DNA of 64,000 nucleotides from Datura wrightii (lineage: Eukaryota; Streptophyta; Magnoliopsida; Solanales; Solanaceae), in NCBI GenBank assembly GCA_035772735.1, contig JASDFA010000001.1, forward strand, positions 89,119,501 through 89,183,500, written 5' to 3'. The notes under the pieces were generated by a model. That model saw nothing but the letters and a program-made list of their open reading frames with translations, did no database searches and was not told the origin of the DNA. Shown piece by piece: positions 22,087 to 33,825 of this stretch; positions within the stretch are counted from its first letter, which is position 1; every line of letters starts with the position of its first letter. A program made the position numbers and the translations under genes.

Positions 22087-23502
22087 TTGCAGGTGACAGG
22101 TTTTCCTGCCGAGCTGGCTAGAAATAGAGAGCTTGTGGAACCGTTGCTGGAACCTGAACGTCAAATCCATTTGAGAAGGAGAGTAGCTCTAGATAAAAAG
22201 CTAAGAGACTTCAAGAAAAGGTACAACAATAACCACCCGCGGGACAAGCACAATTGTCATCAGAAGCAATGGCAGCAAGACCAGTTCGCGAAGTGGCAAT
22301 CCCACTAGCGACGAATGTGACCTCTAGCATCCGTAAACCGGAGCCTGGAGGGCACTTTGAGCTTAAACAGAACATGGTGCAGCTGTTACATTCTAGTGGT
22401 CAATTCATTGGGATGGCACACGAGGACCCGCAGCAGCACCTACAGAGCTTTTTAAAGATTAGTGACACGTTTGTCCCCACTGGCGTGTCCACAGATTATG
22501 TCCGACTGACCCTCTTCCCATTTTCACTGTTGGGAGAGGCAAAAAAGTGGCTGAAGGCTGAGCCACCGAACTCCATAACTTCATGGAATGACTTGGCTAA
22601 GAAGTTCCTTATTAGATTCTTCCCTTCAGGCAAAACTGCAAAGTTGAGAAGTGAAATACTTAGTTTCAAGCAGAGGCCTGATAGAACTTATATATGGCTT
22701 GGGAAAGATTCAAGTCATTGTTGAGAGACTTCCCCCATCACCAGCAATCAAATGAAGTGCTGGCTCATACCTTTGTAGAAAGTCTAGACCCACACACAAA
22801 AATATTACTAGACTCTGCATCGGGTGGGCAAGCCTTGGAGAAGACATATGATGAGTTGTACACTTTGTTGAATAGAATTGCACAAGGAAATCCAGAGTGG
22901 AACAGCGAGTCATCGAGAGGGGTAGGAAAGAGATCGGGGTTGATAGAGGTAGATGGTTTGAATGACTTGGCAGCAAAATTAGCTTCGTTCCAACATCAAA
23001 TGATGACTCAGTTCAATAAATTGAGTATGAACCAACACCAGGGACAGGTTAATGCAGTTCAGCAAGCTCCGAGTTGGTGTGAAATTTGTGGTAATAATGG
23101 GCACAATGCAGAATCTTGTGGAGTCGGAAATCAGTCAATTTTGTTGGTAATGTGCATAGGAATCAGAATTTTGGGAATAACTCCAATAGAAATTGGCAGG
23201 GCCACCCGAGTTTTTCTTGGGGAGGAAACCAAAAGCAGAATTATATGCAACCTCAACAACAGCAGTATCAGCAGAATAGGCAGAATGATGGGCAATTGAG
23301 TAGCAGCATTGAGGAAACACTGCAGAAAATTATGGAGACCCAGAATCAGTTAGCGGAAAATCAGGCGAGGATGGCAACTGACTTAATGAATCAACAAGTA
23401 GCCACCCGCAATCTTGAAAAACAAGTGGGTCAGCTAGCAGCTGCTCAAAACATGAGACCACAAGGGGGATTACCAAGCGATACAGATCCTAACCCCCAGT
23501 AG
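22087..23502 (+). pseudogene. Element E: gag pseudogene
   Basis: Athila-type gag, diverged from A-C. The parts in order are LARNRELVEPLLEPERQIH (from 22087), SIRKPEPGGHFELKQNMVQL, FPFSLLGEAKKWLKAEPPNS, MAWERFKSLLRDFPHH, zinc knuckle CEICGNNGHNAESC (CX2CX4HX4C), a Gln-rich stretch near 23240-23290, and QVATRNLEKQVGQLAAAQN. Frameshifts lie near 22230, 22685 and 23125, and an in-frame TAG at 23500-23502 interrupts PNPQ..INAI, where A-C read a Gln codon. The gene is dead but each domain is recognisable. Confidence 0.85.
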
Positions 23503-24561
23503 ATCAATGCCATCAGTCTGAGAAGCGGTAAGCAATTAGCTGATGCAGTGCCAAAAGAGCTGAGAAAGGGGGTGCAGCCGGAGTTGGTTAGACCAGGACC
23601 ATCCATCAACATAGGAGATAATCAGAGTGCTGGGAGACAAAATGTGCAACTTTCATCGCAGCCAGCACAAAGACCACCACCACCATTCCCTCAGAAATTC
23701 AGAAAGAGCAAAAAGGAGGAATGCTTCAAAAAGTTCTTTGAGAGTTTCAAAGAACTTCACATAAATTTGCCTCTTATTGATGTCTTGCAGGGAATGACCA
23801 AGTATGCTAAATACTTAAAGGATGTGATGGCGAACAAAGTTAGATTGGTGGACGTCCAGACTGTAGCACTGACTGAGGAGTGCAGTCACAGGGTATTGAG
23901 CAAAATGCCAAAGAAGCTCAAAGACCCAGGGAGTTTTACCCTCCCCATACAAATTGGTAAAGCTGAGGTTCTACGAGCTTTGTGTGACATAGGGGCAGCA
24001 GTTAATTTAATGTCCCTATTCTTATTCAACACCCTGGGGTTGGGAAAACCGAGGCCGACAAGGTTGATGCTGCAGCTGGCCGACAAGTCGCGAGTGACAC
24101 CTGATGGAATAATAGAGGACCTTCTCATCAAAGTAGGTAAGTTCATTATACCTGCTGATTTTATTGTCTTAGATTTTCAGGTTGATGACCAGGTACCCCT
24201 GATCTTGGGACGGCCATTCTTGGCCACTGGAGGAGCGGTGATTGACTTGAAAGCAGGGACCCTAAAAATGAGGGTTGAGGATGAAGAAGAAATCTTCCGC
24301 GTTTACCAAGCAATAAACCCATCTGCACACTACAGAAACCTTTGTCAGGTTAGTGTGTTGGCGGAGGATGAGTGTGGGGTAGAGGATTCCACAAGTGCAC
24401 GGCCAAAGGCAAGGTCAAGTGTTCAGCCCGAGTCTGATAAAGGGCTTCAAATTGAGAAGAAGTTGGAGAAAGAGAGGAACGGAGTGGAGGCTGTTTCCTC
24501 TAAACAGCAAAAGAAAAGGAGATGGTTCTCGAAAGAGAACCTAGGTATGAGGATGTCCTGA
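23503..24561 (+). CDS. Element E: aspartic protease, end of gag-pro frame
   Basis: Same frame as the end of gag, open after the TAG at 23500. It encodes the gag tail (RPPPPFPQKFRKSKKEE) and the protease: CDIGAAVNLM (active-site DIG), LMLQLADKSRVTPDG, ADFIVLDFQVDDQVPLILG and RPFLATGGAVID. It then has a charged tail ending at TGA 24559-24561. RT does not follow: within 13 bases the stem-loop pair begins. A-C share the order but not the tail sequence, so pol was probably lost independently in this lineage. The first in-frame ATG (23548) is unlikely to be a real start. Confidence 0.8.
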   Translation: MNAISLRSGKQLADAVPKELRKGVQPELVRPGPSINIGDNQSAGRQNVQLSSQPAQRPPPPFPQKFRKSKKEECFKKFFESFKELHINLPLIDVLQGMTKYAKYLKDVMANKVRLVDVQTVALTEECSHRVLSKMPKKLKDPGSFTLPIQIGKAEVLRALCDIGAAVNLMSLFLFNTLGLGKPRPTRLMLQLADKSRVTPDGIIEDLLIKVGKFIIPADFIVLDFQVDDQVPLILGRPFLATGGAVIDLKAGTLKMRVEDEEEIFRVYQAINPSAHYRNLCQVSVLAEDECGVEDSTSARPKARSSVQPESDKGLQIEKKLEKERNGVEAVSSKQQKKRRWFSKENLGMRMS

Positions 24562-24573
24562 AAAGGACAGTCC

Positions 24574-24622
24574 ACGTCGTGCCATGACGTAAAATAAGGC
24601 GCTGCTTGGGAGGCAACCCAAG
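24574..24622 (+). other. Element E: post-pol stem-loop pair (H1, H2)
   Basis: H1 is ACGTC/GACGT (24574-24578, 24586-24590) around a loop containing GCC. H2 is CTTGGG-AGGCAA-CCCAAG (24605-24622). The loop and the upstream GGCGCTG match A-C exactly, but two stem pairs of H2 differ by compensating changes (A-C have CACGGG/CCCGTG). Confidence 0.7.
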
Positions 24623-25524
24623 GGTACCTCAGGTACGCTTTGTTAATTTTGATTTTGTGTTGATTTTGTTATTTTCATTTTGTTTGTGTTTTTGGGTGGA
24701 AAGTTAAGCACAGATGGAGGGAAGTCTGAGTACCAAGAAGGTGGAAGCTAAAGAGCATTGAATAGAAGAAGTGTGGGGTCAAACACCCACCGCTGAAAAC
24801 TTGAAAGGAAAGCATGCTTTTAACTTGGCATAGAGGCTCAGGGAGTATTTCTCATCCTTTAAATGTTAATTTGATGCTATGAGGACACAACATGATTTAA
24901 GTGTTGGGTGAGAAAAATTTCAAAATTTTTGTGGTTAACAAGTTTTTGGTGAATGTAATGCTTGTGAGGAATTTGTGAAAAATTTGAAAATTTTTTGTGA
25001 ATTAAGCATGACTTCATCACCTGTTGGTTTTTCTTTTCGGTTCTTTTCTGACGGGGGGTCTTTGAACCGAAGAATAAAAATTTTCTTTTTCATTCCTTTG
25101 TCTGTATATAGTGTTTTTAGTCATAGTTAGGGACTGTTTCCGATGATGGATGGATGACGACCGTCTTGAGGAAAAATTAGTTGATAGGTTTTGGGTTTTT
25201 GAAACCATAACTAATTGGTGCTTGATTTTCTTGTTATGTGCTATACGGGATTGTAAGATGCAAGTATGTTCAGTGTGAAGCATGCAAGTGTATAACTTTG
25301 TTTGAGACACTTAGGCTCTTGAATTTGACTCAATATGATTGAAGCTTAATTCTGAATTCTTGTGATTAGCTGAGTAAGAGTCTGCTGAATGTGTCTTGAT
25401 TTAAGCATGTGCCATGAGGGTAAGGTTTTTGAGTATTTTGTGCTATTGTGGATTGTCTAGAACTTTCCTGGTGTGTTTATAAAATGAAATGAAGGATGTG
25501 AATTGTAGGAGATGATTTAGGCAT
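24623..25524 (+). other. Element E: 3' non-coding region, left of B
   Basis: About 900 bases with no supported gene. A 23-base block at 25145-25167 (core GACGACCGTCTT) is identical to one in A and B. Near 25455 the phrase TCTAGAACTTTCCTGG is shared with the 3' non-coding regions of A, B and G. Element B is inserted at 25525 with the five bases GGCAT to its left. Confidence 0.7.
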
Positions 25525-26880
25525 TGTTCGCGGCTTGTACTGCTCGGGTTGGTATTAAATATTATCAACCGACACGCAAGTGCACGTGGTCAAACAAGTA
25601 ATAAAGTGGCTAAGTAGCCAAGTATCGATCCAAGGAGGCAGCTCTAGATATGTAAAACTGCCTAGTTTACTATATTTCTATTCTATCCCTAACTATGTTA
25701 ACAACAATCCAACCAAGAGTTGAGTGAGTTTTTGTTTCTAAACTATTTATATACTACAATTAATAACAACTATTTACTTTAGAATTTAGACAATGGATAC
25801 GCACATGCCAAGGTTAAGAACGAGTAATGAACTTGATAATCATGATAATTTAGTCATCCTCTTCTTCATGTTGCTAGCCAAGAACGTTGCCTAGAAATTA
25901 AAACTTTCGTATTTAATTTCACTTTAGAATCATAAACCATCAGTCTACATTTCTGTGATCAAATGCAATTTATGACCTAGCACTACAATTCCGGTTCCTA
26001 AATTGACTAATACGGCTTTCAAGTATATTTCTATCAAGAAAGCACATCAAAACCCAATTTTCCCAAATCAAGTTAAGAACAATACCCTACTAATTCACAA
26101 CTTTCCAATTTCGTGCTCTCTCGAGTGAAATTGGCATTTTTAGATATACATTAATGGTGGCCAATCAATAATGTAGTAAGCACAAGAATTAATAGAACAA
26201 CATGCAAGAAGAAGAAGAAACCATATCAATTATCACCAAAATTCATTACACAAGTTCAAAACCTCAGCAAAGAAGGGAATTAGCCACTCATTCTTGGATT
26301 AATCATCCTAAAATGAGTGTAAATCATGCATACAATTTGAAGGAAAGAAGAAAGGAAGAGAAGAAAACTCTTAGCTTTTCTATTCTTCAACTGCCACAAA
26401 CCCACGTTCCTGCTCTCCACTTCTGAACTTAGTCTAAAAACTAAAAACTTATTAAAAATAAACCTAAGTGTGCTATTTATACTAGTGGGAAATTTTTCCC
26501 GGAATAACAAGCAACGTGTCACGGAGGCCAGCGCGGAGCACTGCCTCCGTGACACGGCGTGGACGCGGACCCTCTCTGGAAATTGCAGGGTCCGGATAAT
26601 TGGCCTCAACGTGGCACGGAGGCCATCGCGGAGCCAGTGTAAAATGTGCCATCCAAGGTCTTTTCCACGCTCGCATCCCAGTCCAACTCCGACATAGTCC
26701 CAACACGCATTTTAGCTCTTAAAAATCACATTATCCTGCAAAACAAATGCTAATCATGTTGGTTAGTATAAATTCGCATTTTATTAACAAATACATGATA
26801 TTATATACACATTGCACAACAAACAAGGTAAAAATGATACGTTTGAGTATCACTTGGGCATATAAATCTGCCCAAGATCA
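25525..26880 (-). mobile_element. Element B: 3' LTR with 113-bp deletion
   Basis: 1356 bp against 1469 bp in the 5' LTR. The missing 113 bp lie between two copies of CCATCGCGGAG (in the intact copy CCATTGCGGAG near 34947 and CCATCGCGGAG near 35070), and one dyad unit is lost with them. The remaining unit at about 26513-26560 precedes TATAAATAG (26481-26473 in element direction). Confidence 0.88.
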
Positions 26881-28791
26881 CTTACCCCACACTTAAATCC
26901 TTGTTCGTTCTCGAACAACACATACACAAATCATGCACATCACATCTCAACCTTTGTCACTATGGTGCAACCATTTTACGCTACGGTCATACCGATTATT
27001 CAATTCTTTCAAATCATCAAGAAAACATGCTTGGTCGTACAAGACAATGACCTTAATACATCGAGGCTTCCTAAACTTTTAAGAATTGATTCTTGATATC
27101 GGCAAACTCCTGCAAATCAACTAATCAAGAAATCTAACACGAACATCAATCTTTCATCAAGCATGTACCCTCACAACTCGAGAGAAACTTCCCTTTTTTT
27201 TTTTTCGTGCAGCACACAAACATGCAAGTAGGGGCATATAAAAATTACTTTCACTCTCTCTCCCAAAAGAATTCACATTCATCATGTCATGACCCATAGG
27301 CTTGCCCTTAGTGTATTACTCCACTAATATAAAGAAATGCAATGTAGGATCAAATAGGACTTTTAATGGGTTGTAACTGGGCTATGGATCTAGTATATAT
27401 ATATTGGATTAGCCAATAATAGTCGCTAGCATCCTTAAGCGCCTTTTCAACTCATTCCCATCGACTCATGGACATTGTTCCCCTCTTTTCTCTTTTTCTC
27501 CCATTCATGCTGGTTTACTTTCATACAACCCATTTCATCAGGCACACTTGACACAAAACAGAGGGTTTTCATGTACCCTCACTATCATTTAATTACAACT
27601 AGTGCCTCTTCAACATCATCTTTTCTTTCCTCACCTTGTTTTTCTTTTCTTTTCACTCTTTTCACTCTTTAACACTTTGGGAAACATTTTCTGTTCTTTG
27701 TAAGCGCTTAAGAGCTTCATATAGACTTTAAGGCTAATGAAAAGAAGGAATAAAGCTTAGTTCATATAAATCTGGACAAAAGAAAGAAATCGGCTAAAGG
27801 CTCAACGGGCTGACTAGGGTATACAACATATAAAAAGGTAGAATTTGACAAGAAAAAAAATGGAAACTCAAGGTTAAAACAAAGAAATGCCTACATCCTT
27901 TCCGACACTGCACCTCCTTCATTTCGTTTTGTATACACACCAGGCAAGTTCTAGACAATTCACAATGACATGGAATAGCAAAACCTCACTCACACTTCAT
28001 GCACATGCTCGAATCAAGATTCATTCACAGACTCTTTAATTAGTCAATTACATGAATTCAAGATTAAGCCTCAATCATAATGAACCAAATTCTATAGCCT
28101 AGGTAACTCAACATATTTACAAAATTGCATGCTTTCAAACGAATCATTTTCACATTTTGAACATCAATTACAACACGCAACGAAATTTTAGCAACCATAA
28201 ACAACTACAGTTTATTGATGCAATCCACCAAAGAAACTAAAAACAAAACATCTACTCCTATCGACAACATTTCCCTTAAGACGGTCGTCATCCATCCATC
28301 ATAGGGAACGGTCACTAACTATGACCTCGGTTCAATGGGACTATTCTCGGTAAAAGAACCGAAAACAAACTCCGAGAAACCCAAAAATAAAACTTCAAAA
28401 TTTTTGCAACACATCGATCATTTCGATAGAAAATATTTTCAAAATATTTTGATAAGTGCAAAATCTTTTCGCAAAAATTTTGAAAAATATCGATCATATC
28501 GATAAAGAAAAAAAAATATTTACAAAATTTACAAAATATTTACAAAGGCAACCATAACTTTCAAAAACACACATCATTAGCCACAACCGAATATATACAC
28601 ATAAATCACAAATCAGTTCACAACAACAGGGAAAGCACAAACATACATAAACGTCAAGGAAAAATTATACAGCAAATTTAGAGCCTATATCCCAGCACCT
28701 AACTACTCCCCACCCCACACTTAAATCGAACACTGTCACCAGTGTTCACAACAATACAAAGCACAAAATTTTGGGTGGTGAAACTCCCTGC
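26881..28791 (-). other. Element B: 3' non-coding region
   Basis: 1.9 kb without a supported gene. It contains the purine tract (reverse of CTTACCCCACACTT) at 26881-26894, the conserved block at 27293-27335, a pyrimidine-rich run at 27470-27680 (purine-rich in element direction), and the 23-base block at 28278-28300 shared with A and E. Confidence 0.75.
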
Positions 28792-30012
28792 TCAGTCGAA
28801 ATATTCGACTTCCTCATCCGGTGCTGCGGCCTCGTCGCCCATATCTGAATCAGCTCCATCGCCGTCATCGGACTCCACATCAGAGTCCTCACGACGTGTC
28901 TCCTCATCAGTAGGGACGTCGTCATCAGTCGGCTCCATAAAGGCTGGCCCCACCTTGCATAAAGCTCTGGCGTTCTCGCCAAAGGGGTAGTCCAGCTCCA
29001 GCTGCCATAATTCATCCTCGGTGGCTGGTCTCCCACCTATCCGTAGCTGCAGCATCTGCATGCCGAACATACGGGCCATATACTGGTCGTCACGAGCATG
29101 TCGCTCACCCAGAGTCAGCACCGGTCCGTGTGTAGTGTCGGGGGCCTTGGTCTTTGTCACATCAAGGGCCCTCCCCTCCAACTGCGGAATGTAATCCAAG
29201 GCTTCTTCCTCAACGTCGAGGCCTCGGAGGAAGGTGGTGATGAGTCCGCCAAACCCGTATCTGTGGCCCTGGTGTAGTCTGGCTCTCTTCATGGCGGATA
29301 TTATGACCGCCCCCACATTAATCTCAAGCCCTTTCATAAGGGCATACACCAGGCAGACACGGTCCCGGGTCACGTCTGTCATATGCACTCCCGGGATCAG
29401 ACACGAACATACAATTTTTAGCCAGATTCTGGCCTCCCTGTTCATCTGCGAATAAGCCAGAGTCTGGTGGTAACCCCTCTCTTTGTGTCTACTCCATCGG
29501 GCTGTGGATCGAGCCCCACACAACGTACGTCTGATGTCTGCGTACGGTGGGGTGATGTTTAACTGGCGGAGGATGTGGGCGTCTGTGTCCCGCGCTCCCA
29601 CGATGGCATTAAACTGCTGGGGTTCCAGAGTGACAATCTGCCCTCTGATTTTAATAGTATGGCTCCTGATGGCCGGGTTCCAGTTGGCGTAGAATTCCCG
29701 GACCAAGTGAAGGTTGCACTCCTTGGGCTCCTGAAAGATAAAGCTGAGCCCAGCTGCCTCAATCCTCTGTACGATGCGAGGGAACTCCTGTGCAAGTGGT
29801 TCCCTTGCAATATATTCCTCCGGGAAGTACTTGTTCTCCTTATGCTTTGCGTACCACTTCTTTCCTTCCTCGGTAACCCATCATGTTCCGTATCGGCGGT
29901 GTTGACCGCGTGGAACAGCAGGTGCAGCTGGGACAGCAGTGCCCAGTCTCATTCTCTTTCTGCCGGTGCCTGAGGTTGAAGCACCCTTGCCTTTATCTTG
30001 TCGGCTGGCCAT
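28792..30012 (-). pseudogene. Element B: ORF3, one nonsense codon
   Basis: The frame is 406 codons from ATG 30012 to 28792, the same length as in A. One TGA lies at 29881-29883, where C reads CGA. The rest is intact: REFYANWN, TLCGARSTARWSRHKERG, IWLKIVCSCLIPGVHMTD, GQIVTLEPQQ and the acidic tail ending EEVEYFD. About 88 percent of residues agree with A over the last 304, while the DNA is clearly more divergent. No membrane segment is seen. The ATG directly follows a splice-acceptor-like TTGACAG. Function unknown; homologous to ORF3 in C and distantly in G. Confidence 0.87.
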
Positions 30013-30017
30013 TGTAC

Positions 30018-30723
30018 CTGTCAATTTACACAAACAAGCACAACGTTAAGCTAAAAACTTGTTAGCTTCGGCTAAGGTCGGGTTAAACAAAATTTACCCC
30101 ACACTTAGTCTTTAACAATATTTACAACATTTTAGCAAGGATAGCTCTATTTACGCCTCAAACACAATCAACTATAACATATTGCTAAGTGCGTTCACAA
30201 AAATTCGACAGCATAACGGCTAGCGAACTACTCAGACTTCATACAGCTAACCCAATCCTACTATCGACAGCTATTCCCCTATAGCACTTAGCAACAATAA
30301 CAACAACAAAATAGAAACAACAATACAAACATTTTATATACAACTAATCTAATCAATTCAACCAATTCACATATTACGCAATTTCCCACAAAAATTCGAG
30401 AATTAGTCGTGTTTCAACAATTATACAATATTTACCACGACTTATCTCAAATAATAAACACACCCCGGCATCAATTTCGTCAAACTATCAAGTTACCCAA
30501 GTTAAAATTCAACAACCCCAAGCCCTAGAATGCAATTCGACAATCAAAATTGAACTATTCAATCAATCAATAAGTTCAAACGTCAACTACAACAATCCGA
30601 ACATAATCAATCACAAAAAAATTCACGTCATGTGTAATTTCTACCTAGGGTGATATATCTCACCTCACATGCTCAAAATCGACAAAAATCGCCAAAAATT
30701 TGAGATAGATGATGAAAACATAC
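30018..30723 (-). other. Element B: predicted leader intron of ORF3
   Basis: Donor CAAG|GTATGTTTTC at 30723 and acceptor TTGACAG at 30018 on the - strand give a 706-nt intron lying wholly before the ORF3 ATG. Same boundaries as in A and C. AT-rich body with no supported ORF. Confidence 0.6.
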
Positions 30724-30857
30724 CTTGGAATTGAAGAATCGACGAAAACTTGACGTTTTCCTTGCCTATTAACGTGGCACGGAGCTTGGGGGTAGGGGAA
30801 TGGGTGTTTGGTCGCGGAGGGTAGAGGGAATGGGGAAAAATGGGCGAAACTCGGGGG

Positions 30858-31062
30858 TTTATTTAAAGGAAACACGCGGGTCACCCGGAAACCCGGTGTG
30901 ACCCGGCACTGGGATAAGGGCAACGTGTCACGGAGGGTAACGCGGAGACCCTCCTCCGTGACACGGAGCCAACGCGTTGGCTTACTGGAATTTTTTAAAA
31001 AATTCTAGATTTGCCTTCAACGTGTCACGGAGGGTAACGCGGAGCATTGCCTCCGTGACACG
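30858..31062 (-). promoter_or_regulatory. Element B: internal promoter upstream of ORF3
   Basis: In element direction: dyad unit 31062-31021 (arms CGTGTCACGGAGG / CCTCCGTGACACG), a TGGAATTTTTT..AAAAAATTC spacer repeat near 30983, dyad unit 30965-30924 with the 15-bp dyad CTCCGTGACACGGAG at 30954-30968, inverted repeat CGGGTCAC/GTGACCCG (30877-30884, 30898-30905), then TTTAAATAAA at 30867-30858. The predicted leader exon runs from about 30830 to 30724. Confidence 0.6.
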
Positions 31063-31355
31063 ATGCCAACGTGCTAGTGCTCTGTTTCACCATCAAATTT
31101 TATTTTTCATACCTCGCCTCGTTTCCTCGATTCCAAGTATTTTTCCTCCGGTATACCTGAAAATCACCTCACTAAACAAAAATTGGTTAAATGAATAGAT
31201 TCCCTACTAAAAAAAAATAAAAATTTACTAAATTACTAAATAAAAAAAATTACTAAATAAAATGCAAATCTAAGCCTAATCAAGAAAAAGAAAAGAAAAT
31301 AAAATAAAAGAAAAACTTTACACTAAAGAAAGAAAAAGAAAAAAAAAATATTTTT

Positions 31356-31403
31356 CACGGGTTGCCTCCCGTGCAGCGCCTGGTTTAACGTCGCGGCTCG
31401 ACA
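31356..31403 (-). other. Element B: post-pol stem-loop pair (H1, H2)
   Basis: H2 is CACGGG-AGGCAA-CCCGTG at 31356-31373. H1 at 31389-31403 keeps GTCG/CGAC but has lost its outer pair. It lies 11 bases after the stop at 31414. Confidence 0.6.
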
Positions 31404-31413
31404 GCCTTTATGC

Positions 31414-31997
31414 TCAAGTGTCTACTAGGGAGATGGACGATTTGACCCGATCATGGTCATCTCCCCAGTAGTTCTCAACCTTGTCTGGTGGCCTACCTAG
31501 TAACTCTCGGGGATCACTCAATCCATTCACATTTCCATGATCAATCACGTTGATCACCGAGAGTTCCTTATAGACAGTCCTGAGCTTAGGTGCCTTGTAC
31601 ACGTCGAACACCTCAACCTTGTCGTGTGCTCGCATTGTGAGTTGACCCGCAGCTACATCGATCAATGACTTTCCGGTTGCCAAAAAGGGTCGTCCCAAAA
31701 TAAATGGGACTTCCGCATCTGGTTCAAAATCCAGAACAATGAAATCTACCGGAAAAATGAGAGAGCCTACCTGCACTAGCACATCCTCGACAATGCCATC
31801 CGGCTTAGCTAAAGACCTGTCTGCTAGCTGCAAGATCACTGTTGTAGGTCTAGGGCTCCCTAGTCCTAACTTTCTGAATACCGAAGATGGCATCAGATTT
31901 ATACTTGCCCCCAAGTCGCATAACCCACGAGCTCGGATACTTTGCCCAATCGTCAGCTGGATAGTAAAAATTCCAGGATCCTTCAGTTTAGTGGGCA
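31414..31997 (-). pseudogene. Element B: protease, 5' part deleted
   Basis: Protease with LCDLGASINLMP (DLG active site), LQLADRSLAKPDG and FILGRPFLATGKS, ending NYWGDDHDR and a stop at 31414. At about 31990 roughly 110 bases present in C (from KYA to LPTKL) are missing, which shifts the frame between gag and protease. As in A, the protease runs directly into the last 25 codons of the integrase frame, so pol has been removed. Confidence 0.8.
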
Positions 31998-33685
31998 TAT
32001 TTTGGCACACCCTGCAAGACATCAACAAGAGGTAAGTTAACATGTACCTGTTTAAGTACCTCCATGAATTTCTGGAAACACGCCTCCTCCTTGTGTTTCT
32101 TAAGTCGTTGAGGGAACGGGGGTGGAGGCCTTGCTGGTTCAGCTTCTTTGGTCTTCCCCGTATCTGAGGTTTGCTCTCCCTCAACATCTGCTGCTCCTGA
32201 CTTTTGAGGCGGTCTTTCCGGTTCCACCTCCTTTAATTGTAAACCACTCCTCGTGGTCACTGCATTCACCTGCTTAGGATTGGGATCCGTGTCGCTAGGT
32301 AGTCCTCCCCTTGGTCTAGTATTTTGGGCACTAGCAAATTGCCCAAACTGATATTCAAGGGCCTTGGTTGCCAATTGATTGTTCTTTACTTCGGCTGCCA
32401 ATTTGACATAGTCAGCCTGCAATTGTGCCTGGTTGGCAATCATGGTCTTGAACATTTCCTCAATAGTCGGTGATGGTGGTGGAGGAGGGGCATTGTGATT
32501 TCTGAACTGATTCTGATAGCCTTGTTGCCCTCCTTGGTTTCTGTGCATACCCTGCCCTGAACCTTGACCTTGTTGATTGTTGCTACCCCACGAAAAATTT
32601 GGATGATTCCTCCAATTCGAGTTGTAGCCACCGCCAAACTGCTGTTGATTCCTCTGTGCATTGCCCACAAAGTTGACAGAATCAGGATTTGCACCACAGC
32701 ATTCAGCTGAATGCTCACTACTACCACACACTTCACACCACATCTGTTGGACTGCATTGACTGAGGCTGATGGCTGGTTCAAATTCATATTGCTGAAGTG
32801 AGTGTTTAATTGATTTTGCAAAGCAGCTATCTGTGCAGTGATAGCTGTGAATCCATTCACTTCAAGCACTCCCGCTGCTTTCCTTGCTCCACCTCTTGAA
32901 GAATCTGCATTCCATTCCGGATTGCCTTGTGAAATTCGGTTGAGCAAAGTGTATAGCTCCTCATAAGTCTTCTCCAGCGCTTGCCCTCCAGCTGCTGAGT
33001 CTAACCAAATTTTAGTGTGGGGTTCCAAACCCTCAATAAAATTGTGGACCAACACCTCATTTGACTGATGATGATGAGGACAATCCCGCAACATGGACTT
33101 GAATCTTTCCCAGGCTTGATAAAGATTTTCTCCTTCCCTCTGTTTAAAACTTAGAATCTGACATCTAAGTTTAGCTGTTTTACCTGAAGGGAAAAATCTG
33201 ATCAAAAACTTCCTTGCAAGATCATCCCACGTTGATATAGAGTTGGGTGGTTCAGCTTTTAACCACCTCTTGGCTTCACCCAGTAAGGAAAATGGAAATA
33301 AGGTGAGCCGAACATAATCAGGTGACACTCCAGTGGGTATGTAAGTGTCACTTATCTCCAAAAAGTTCTGGAGATGTTGTTGCGGATCTTCGTGAGGGAG
33401 ACCGGTAAACTGCCTGCTAGTGTGCAAAAGTTGCACCATATTTTGCTTTAACTCAAATCTCCCTCCAGGCTCTGGTTTGCGGATGCTAGAATGTACATTA
33501 TTAGCGTGTGGGATTGCCACTTCGCGAACCGGCCTGGCTGCTACTTCCTCGGGCACTAACACAGCCCGCACAACTGGTGGATTTGGTTGCTCCATCATAG
33601 ACTGTTTAAGCAACTGCAGCTTCTTCCGAAGAGCTTCTCTACGTTGACTGTGCAATTCACGTTCTGGCTCTAAGTAAGATTCCAC
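31998..33685 (-). CDS. Element B: gag, intact frame
   Basis: Gag is open from MESYLEPERELHSQRREAL at 33685 to the frameshift at about 31990. Blocks in order: KPEPGGRFELKQNMVQLLHT, YVRLTLFPFSLLGEAKRW, KFLIRFFPSGKTAKLR, RFKSMLRDCPHHHQSNE, zinc knuckle CEVCGSSEHSAECC, a Gln/Gly/Asn-rich stretch, PPPPPSPTIEEMFKTMIANQ and PPPPFPQRLKKHKEEA. At 32048-32050 it reads CAG where A and C have the TAG between gag and protease, so here gag and protease would be one continuous product but for the deletion just downstream. This is the best gag in the window with that of C and could supply capsid. Confidence 0.88.
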
Positions 33686-33825
33686 CAGCTCCTTGTCCCT
33701 TGCCAGTGTTCACAGAAATAAAAATCTGCAAAATACAGGCTAAGACCAAGTTGTTAACACTTAAGAAAATAAAAATACAAATACAACAAATTCACACTAA
33801 ACACAATTTTACAAATCGCCTAGCC

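Noticed and set aside
29234..29973. Plus-strand frames opposite ORF3 of B (similar ones opposite A and C)
   Set aside because: Shadows of the ORF3 coding strand; conservation follows ORF3 codon positions.
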